Shown here: in pieces, positions 1-3,870 of the stretch
Layout: each line of letters starts with the position of its first letter
Position numbering within the stretch: the first letter of the stretch is position 1
Source of the DNA: Opitutia bacterium UBA3151
Lineage (GTDB): Bacteria; Verrucomicrobiota; Verrucomicrobiia; Opitutales; Seribacteraceae
Direction: 5' to 3'
Assembly: GCA_002364975.1 (NCBI GenBank)
Contig: DEYT01000123.1
Location: 1-6,208 of the forward strand
DNA: 6,208 bases
Notes under the pieces: model-generated
Database searches by the model: none
Told to the model about the DNA's origin: nothing
What the model saw: the letters and a program-made list of their open reading frames with translations, nothing else
Translations under genes and position numbers: made by a program

Positions 1-49
1 AACCTTGCCAAGGTTGAAGTCGAGGGTTCGAATCCCTTCGCCCGCTCCA
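1..49 (+). tRNA. tRNA-Gly(GCC), 3' part (5' end outside window)
   Basis: The sequence shows the 3' two-thirds of a tRNA. The anticodon loop TTGCCAA (5-11) is flanked by AACC and GGTT stem strands and puts GCC at 7-9, which decodes the glycine codons GGC and GGU. A five-base variable region (17-21) follows, then a T arm (22-38) with stem GAGGG/CCCTT, one G-T wobble and the loop TTCGAAT. The acceptor 3' strand CGCCCGC is at 39-45, the discriminator base is T46, and the CCA at 47-49 is encoded in the gene. The D arm and acceptor 5' strand lie to the left of the window. The gene converges on the phosphatase gene with only 2 bp between, and no terminator hairpin plus T run follows it. Confidence 0.95.
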
Positions 50-51
50 TT

Positions 52-822
52 TTACTCTCTAAAAATCGAGTTTAATTCCTTTTCAAGCTCTGCCCTGCAT
101 ACGAGTATATCGCTGATACCATCTGGTGAAAGCTTTACCACCTTCAAGCCCGCAGACTCTATGACGGGTAGGATAGGAAGAATATCACACATCTTTAAGG
201 ACAAATCGATCATAACATCCGCATTACCTGAAATAAGTAAATGATAGCCAAAGCAATCACCCCAAGTTCTTACATAGGGCCCTAAATCCTTCAATTCTTT
301 CCAATGGTTGGAGAATCTTGAATTTTGTATTCTTGATTCATCCGTTGTAAGCACGATCCTACTTTTCCAATCTGAAACAGACCTTTCTTTTAAACTAAAT
401 CCAGTATTTGAAAGAATTGAACCGTCTCCCGCACAAAAAATATTATTGTATGAAGGAAGCCTATATGAACCATAAATTATTTTTTCACCGTAACACAACC
501 CAACCAACACGCCATAAAATGGAATTCCTGAAGAAAAATTTATTGTGCCGTCTAGAGGATCTAGAATCCAACAATACTGTGATATTCCAATGTAGTTTTC
601 CTCTTCTTCTCCATGGATAGAATGGTCGGGATATTGCTTCAATATTTCCTCTCTTAGTAACCGCTCTATTTGTAAGTCTACGCTTGTAACTAATGTGCCA
701 TCTTCTTTATTCCAAAATTTAAACATACCGTTAAAACTTTCATTTGCTATTTCTGAAGCTTTGGAAGTCAGTGCTTGCGTAAAATCCTTAAATTCCAAAA
801 ATGAGATTTTTTCTTTATGCAT
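52..822 (-). CDS. Inositol-monophosphatase-family phosphatase, HisN-like (probable histidinol-phosphatase)
   Basis: This 256-residue protein is a complete Mg2+-dependent IMPase-family phosphomonoesterase of usual length, probably cytosolic (no signal peptide or membrane segment). Visible motifs are the metal-binding GEE at 71-73 (Glu72), WILDPLDGTINF at 85-96 (Asp88, Leu90 carbonyl, Asp91 and Thr93), and the third metal ligand Asp213 followed by an ESAG segment at 222-225. The stretch RTWGDCFGY at 185-193 and the following N-A-D-V-M-I-D resemble IMPase-type histidinol-phosphatases (HisN, penultimate step of histidine synthesis) more than SuhB or CysQ. No his gene is nearby, so the substrate is inferred; inositol phosphate is the main alternative. 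The residue before Asp213 is Cys, where Trp is usual. The ATG at 820-822 is the only standard start between the upstream in-frame stop (853-855) and a TTG at 796-798, and it overlaps the start of the divergent exonuclease gene. No Shine-Dalgarno is visible. The stop lies 2 bp from the tRNA-Gly 3' end. Confidence 0.92.
   Translation of the reverse strand: MHKEKISFLEFKDFTQALTSKASEIANESFNGMFKFWNKEDGTLVTSVDLQIERLLREEILKQYPDHSIHGEEEENYIGISQYCWILDPLDGTINFSSGIPFYGVLVGLCYGEKIIYGSYRLPSYNNIFCAGDGSILSNTGFSLKERSVSDWKSRIVLTTDESRIQNSRFSNHWKELKDLGPYVRTWGDCFGYHLLISGNADVMIDLSLKMCDILPILPVIESAGLKVVKLSPDGISDILVCRAELEKELNSIFRE
817..822. other. Shared divergent start site ATGCAT
   Basis: The six-base palindrome ATGCAT carries the exonuclease ATG on the + strand (817-819) and the phosphatase ATG on the - strand (822-820). 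Each start is boxed in by an in-frame stop just upstream: TGA at 802-804 for the + gene, and TGA on the - strand at 853-855. The two coding regions overlap by these 6 bp, so any promoter for one gene must lie inside the other. I see no clear -35/-10 pair or Shine-Dalgarno on either side. A TTG at 796-798 (- strand) is a less likely alternative phosphatase start that would remove the overlap. Confidence 0.85.
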
Positions 823-1320
823 GGTTATGGGATAGTTTTGGACTTCGAAGGTTCACTTCACGATGGATTTAGAGAAGTCGGATACATAAGAATAAAAAAT
901 TTTGAAATCATAGACGCTCAAGAGATAACAGTTGGATCTGGTTGTAAAGTGAAGATTTTAAAATCTTTTTTAGAAAATAGGTATGATTTTTTCCTATCAC
1001 ATCAATCTAACATTGAAAAAAATTTTATCAAAAAGGTAATGCCCTACACATCTTTTTCACCTTCCGGGAAATGGGAACCATGGTTAGATACTAAGTTAAT
1101 CTACAAAAAGTTATATCCTGATTTGAAAAAATATGATTTGAAAACTCTTACTGAAACTTTTTTAGGCTTAACATCCATTAGTGAAAATGCTGCACTATAC
1201 TGTGATCAAAAAAAATTAGGATTTCACAATTCCTTGTTTGATGCGTTTTGTTGTTATGCTCTGACAAAAAGGCTGAGTCCAAAAGTGAACTTACAAAAAT
1301 TTTTAAATCCGACTACTTAA
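817..1320 (+). CDS. Small DEDDh-type (RNase T/DnaQ-like) 3'-5' exonuclease-like protein
   Basis: This 167-residue protein reads as a DEDDh exonuclease domain and little else. Exo I is VLDFEGS at 7-13 with Asp9 and Glu11, followed by an E-V-G-Y-I strand matching the family's second strand. Exo II is SHQSNIEKNF at 61-70, with Glu67 where Asp is usual. The segment W-E-P-W-L-D-T (86-92) leads into helical residues 93-118. Exo III is HNSLFDA at 137-143, giving the H-x4-D pair His137 and Asp142. Such enzymes remove nucleotides from DNA or RNA 3' ends; the substrate here cannot be told from sequence. At 167 residues it is slightly short for the family (often 180-200), and the catalytic Asp comes only nine residues from the start. 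The ATG at 817 is forced: an in-frame TGA sits at 802-804 and no other standard start precedes Asp9 except a TTG directly before it. The gene overlaps the divergent phosphatase at its start and gyrA at its end. Its G+C (about 31%) is lower than gyrA samples (about 40%). Confidence 0.75.
   Translation: MHGYGIVLDFEGSLHDGFREVGYIRIKNFEIIDAQEITVGSGCKVKILKSFLENRYDFFLSHQSNIEKNFIKKVMPYTSFSPSGKWEPWLDTKLIYKKLYPDLKKYDLKTLTETFLGLTSISENAALYCDQKKLGFHNSLFDAFCCYALTKRLSPKVNLQKFLNPTT
1317..1320. other. Shared convergent stop site TTAA
   Basis: The self-complementary tetramer TTAA holds the gyrA stop TAA read on the - strand (1319-1317) and the exonuclease stop TAA read on the + strand (1318-1320). The coding regions overlap by 4 bp. 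No hairpin with a T run is evident on either strand close by, so transcripts from both sides probably run into the opposite gene or end by a factor-dependent route. Confidence 0.95.
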
Positions 1321-3863
1321 TCCTCTACAGATGATTCTGCATCAGCTACTTCAAGGCTCATTGTGATTTGTTCATCTTCCATTAAGTCCTTTGTTTCTAC
1401 ATTTTTTTCTTCATCAAGTTCCATAACTTCAGAAATACCTATCAAAGCATCTTTTTTGTCTAAGTTAACAAGCTTAACGCCCTTAGACCCCCTGTTAGTT
1501 TCGCGAATATTTAATACAGGACAACGGACGGCTTGCCCGCGTGAGGTGATCATTAAGATTTCACTTTCTTCAGAAACACTAAGTGCAGAACAAACCGCAT
1601 CCGTATTCATCGCAGTAACGCCTTGTCCTCCACGCTTTCTAGGAATTACATCAATCGAATCTTCTGCAGGTTTTCCTCCATTCGGAAGAAAGGAGCTAAA
1701 TCGTGTCCGAATTCCAAGACCGTTTTTTCCTGCAATTAAGAGAAGTTTTTCATCTTCCACTGTAAGCATATTTACAACTTCGTCTTGTTCTTTTAATCGA
1801 ATGCCCCTAACTCCACGAGTCACCCTTCCTTGGTCCCTCAATTGATCACAAGAGAATCGAAGACCCTTTCCATTTTTTGTAAGAATAAGCAGGTGATCTG
1901 AAGAATTCGCTCTTAATGCTTGTAAGACTGAATCTCCATCATCAATATTGATTCCAATAATTCCACCTTTTCTGTGGTTTTTATATGCACTAATTTTTGT
2001 TTTTTTAACTACTCCTTTTTGAGTACAAAGTACCAGCGATTCATCAGACTCAAAATTATCGATGGGAATAACTGCTGAAACACTTTCATCTTTTTGCATG
2101 TCTAAAAAATTTATAATATTACGCCCCTTTGATATCCGACTACCTTCTGGTATCTCGAATGCTTTTTGTACATAAACCCTTCCATTATTCATAAAGAACA
2201 TGAGGGTATCATGAGCATTGCAAGTTTTTAGAATTTTGACAGGATCCTCATTTTTTTGACCGGTTCCAATGACCCCCTTACCTCCTCTATTTTGTAGTCT
2301 ATATTCCTCAATCTGGGTGCGTTTTATGAAGCCTGTATCAGTAATCGTAACCACACATCCATCATTGGGAATCAAGTCTTCCATTCTGACATCTCCCTCT
2401 GCATCAGTAATGATTGTCTTTCGTTCGTCAGCATACTCTTTTTTCAATAACACTAACTCATCCTTGATTACCGTAAGCAATCGGTGTTCATTTTCGATAA
2501 TATCCTTGAAACCTTTTATTTGCTCCATCAACTCTAAATACTCAGCATCGATTTTTTCCCTTTCCATTCCTGTGAGTTGATATAATCGCAGGTCTAAAAT
2601 AGCGTTCACTTGTCTTTCCGAAAGCGTGTATTTTTCAATGAGTTTTGCTTTTGCCTCATTTCTATTTGCTGACGCTCTAATGATCTTCACAAAATCATCG
2701 AGGTTATTCAGTGCAATTTTATAGCCTTCTAAAATATGAGCCCTTGCTTCTGCTTTTCTAAGTCGAAATTTGGTTCTTCTAAGAATAACTTCTCTCCTAT
2801 GCTCTACATAGCATTCGAGTGTCTCTTTGATGTTTAACTGTCTTGGTCGACGTTTGTCTAATGCTAGTAGAATTACCCCAAAACTGCTCTCTAACGCAGT
2901 CATTTTATAAAGCTTATTCATGGTAACTCTTTCGATTTCACCCATTTTTAATTCAACTACAATACGAGTGGTTTCCGTAGATTCGTCTCGTAAGTCACTC
3001 ACTCCATCGAGTATTTTTTCCTTCACAAGGTCTGCTATCCGAGTAACTAAGGTAGCTCGGTTTGCGTTGTAAGGTATTTCGGTAATGACAATTTGTTGTT
3101 TGCCTGAAGGTAAATCTTCAATGCACATACTTCCTCGCATACGAACAATTCCCCGTCCCGTGTGCATGTAGGAGTTGATGCCTGACTTTCCTGCAATGCT
3201 TCCACCATTTGGAAAATCTGGACCAGGAAGAATTTTCATGATTTCATCAATGGTAACGGTTGGATCATCGATCAATGCACAAACGGCATCAATGAGTTCT
3301 CCCAAGTTATGTGGCGGAATGTTAGTAGCCATACCAACCGCAATTCCGGTAGATCCATTCATCAACAAGGTTGGAAGAGCAGAAGGCAATACTGAAGGTT
3401 CTGTTGAACTCTCCTTATAGTTTGGGATAAAATCTACAGTATCTTCATCGATATCCTTGAGCAATTCTTCCGAAATTTTTGTCAACTTGCACTCCGTATA
3501 TCGGTATGCCGCCGCAGAATCTCCATCTACTGAACCAAAATTTCCTTGTCCATTAACTAGAGGATATCTCATTACCCAGGGTTGGGCCATCCTTACTAAA
3601 GTATCATATACTGAACCATCACCGTGGGGGTGATAATTTTTTAAAACTTCTCCCACCACTCCGGCACACTTATCGTAAGCTCGATTGTGGAGCAGCCCCT
3701 CTCTTAACATGGCATACAAAACCCTTCTTTGTACAGGTTTGAATCCATCTCTAACATCTGGCAATGCTCTACTTACAATAACTGACATCGAATAATCGAT
3801 GTAGGCAGATTGCATGATCTCACTTATATTTCCTGAAATTAAACCTTTTCTATCTTCGTTCAT
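1317..3863 (-). CDS. gyrA: DNA gyrase subunit A
   Basis: GyrA is the DNA-cleaving and rejoining subunit of gyrase. The chosen ATG (3861-3863) gives 848 residues and aligns without gaps to E. coli GyrA at the N terminus, so numbering matches: catalytic Tyr122 lies in AAAYRYTE and the quinolone region reads HPHGDGSVYD, with Gly at 83 and Asp at 87. The winged-helix/active-site domain (about 25-160) is followed by the tower and a coiled-coil arm (about 335-490). The C-terminal DNA-wrapping beta-pinwheel (about 500-815) has repeated RGG/RG-x-x-G turns and a GyrA box QNRGGKG at 524-530 (E. coli has QRRGGKG). An extra loop of about 14 residues (726-739) is seen in a late blade. The last 34 residues are acidic (14 Asp/Glu), like the E. 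coli tail. A TTG five codons upstream (3876-3878) could extend it but would overlap gyrB and has no Shine-Dalgarno. The ATG starts 4 nt after the gyrB stop, suggesting co-transcription and translational coupling. The stop overlaps the convergent exonuclease stop. Confidence 0.98.
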   Translation of the reverse strand: MNEDRKGLISGNISEIMQSAYIDYSMSVIVSRALPDVRDGFKPVQRRVLYAMLREGLLHNRAYDKCAGVVGEVLKNYHPHGDGSVYDTLVRMAQPWVMRYPLVNGQGNFGSVDGDSAAAYRYTECKLTKISEELLKDIDEDTVDFIPNYKESSTEPSVLPSALPTLLMNGSTGIAVGMATNIPPHNLGELIDAVCALIDDPTVTIDEIMKILPGPDFPNGGSIAGKSGINSYMHTGRGIVRMRGSMCIEDLPSGKQQIVITEIPYNANRATLVTRIADLVKEKILDGVSDLRDESTETTRIVVELKMGEIERVTMNKLYKMTALESSFGVILLALDKRRPRQLNIKETLECYVEHRREVILRRTKFRLRKAEARAHILEGYKIALNNLDDFVKIIRASANRNEAKAKLIEKYTLSERQVNAILDLRLYQLTGMEREKIDAEYLELMEQIKGFKDIIENEHRLLTVIKDELVLLKKEYADERKTIITDAEGDVRMEDLIPNDGCVVTITDTGFIKRTQIEEYRLQNRGGKGVIGTGQKNEDPVKILKTCNAHDTLMFFMNNGRVYVQKAFEIPEGSRISKGRNIINFLDMQKDESVSAVIPIDNFESDESLVLCTQKGVVKKTKISAYKNHRKGGIIGINIDDGDSVLQALRANSSDHLLILTKNGKGLRFSCDQLRDQGRVTRGVRGIRLKEQDEVVNMLTVEDEKLLLIAGKNGLGIRTRFSSFLPNGGKPAEDSIDVIPRKRGGQGVTAMNTDAVCSALSVSEESEILMITSRGQAVRCPVLNIRETNRGSKGVKLVNLDKKDALIGISEVMELDEEKNVETKDLMEDEQITMSLEVADAESSVED

Positions 3864-3870
3864 GATTTTA
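3861..3870 (-). promoter_or_regulatory. gyrB-gyrA junction, likely translational coupling
   Basis: Read on the - strand, the gyrB stop TAA (3870-3868) is followed by AATC and then the gyrA ATG (3863-3861). No AGGAGG-like sequence lies in the 20 or so bases before the gyrA start. A ribosome ending gyrB could restart directly on gyrA, which would help keep the two gyrase subunits in balance. This coupling is inferred from spacing and the missing Shine-Dalgarno. Confidence 0.6.

Noticed and set aside
1..49. tRNA-Gly 3' end as an integration (att) site
   Set aside because: No integrase, repeated tRNA fragment or foreign gene is present, and a normal chromosomal gene follows directly.
408..620. 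Small open frames on the + strand opposite the phosphatase, gyrA and gyrB (for example 408-620, 1363-1845, 2269-2580)
   Set aside because: They lie antisense to strongly recognisable proteins, match no family I know, and have low-complexity Ser/Phe-rich translations typical of shadow frames.
740..816. Possible -10 boxes (TAAAAT at 780-785, TAAATT at 789-794) for the exonuclease gene inside the phosphatase
   Set aside because: Neither has a plausible -35 hexamer at about 17 bp spacing, and such A/T hexamers are expected by chance in DNA of this composition.
823..900. Possible promoter for the phosphatase inside the exonuclease gene (- strand)
   Set aside because: Only weak TATNNN-like hexamers and no matching -35; too poor to list as a feature.
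1295..1304. AAAAATTTTT as a bidirectional terminator
   Set aside because: It has no loop and no GC stem, so it lacks the form of an intrinsic terminator; it also encodes conserved-frame residues. I mention it only as context for the convergent junction.
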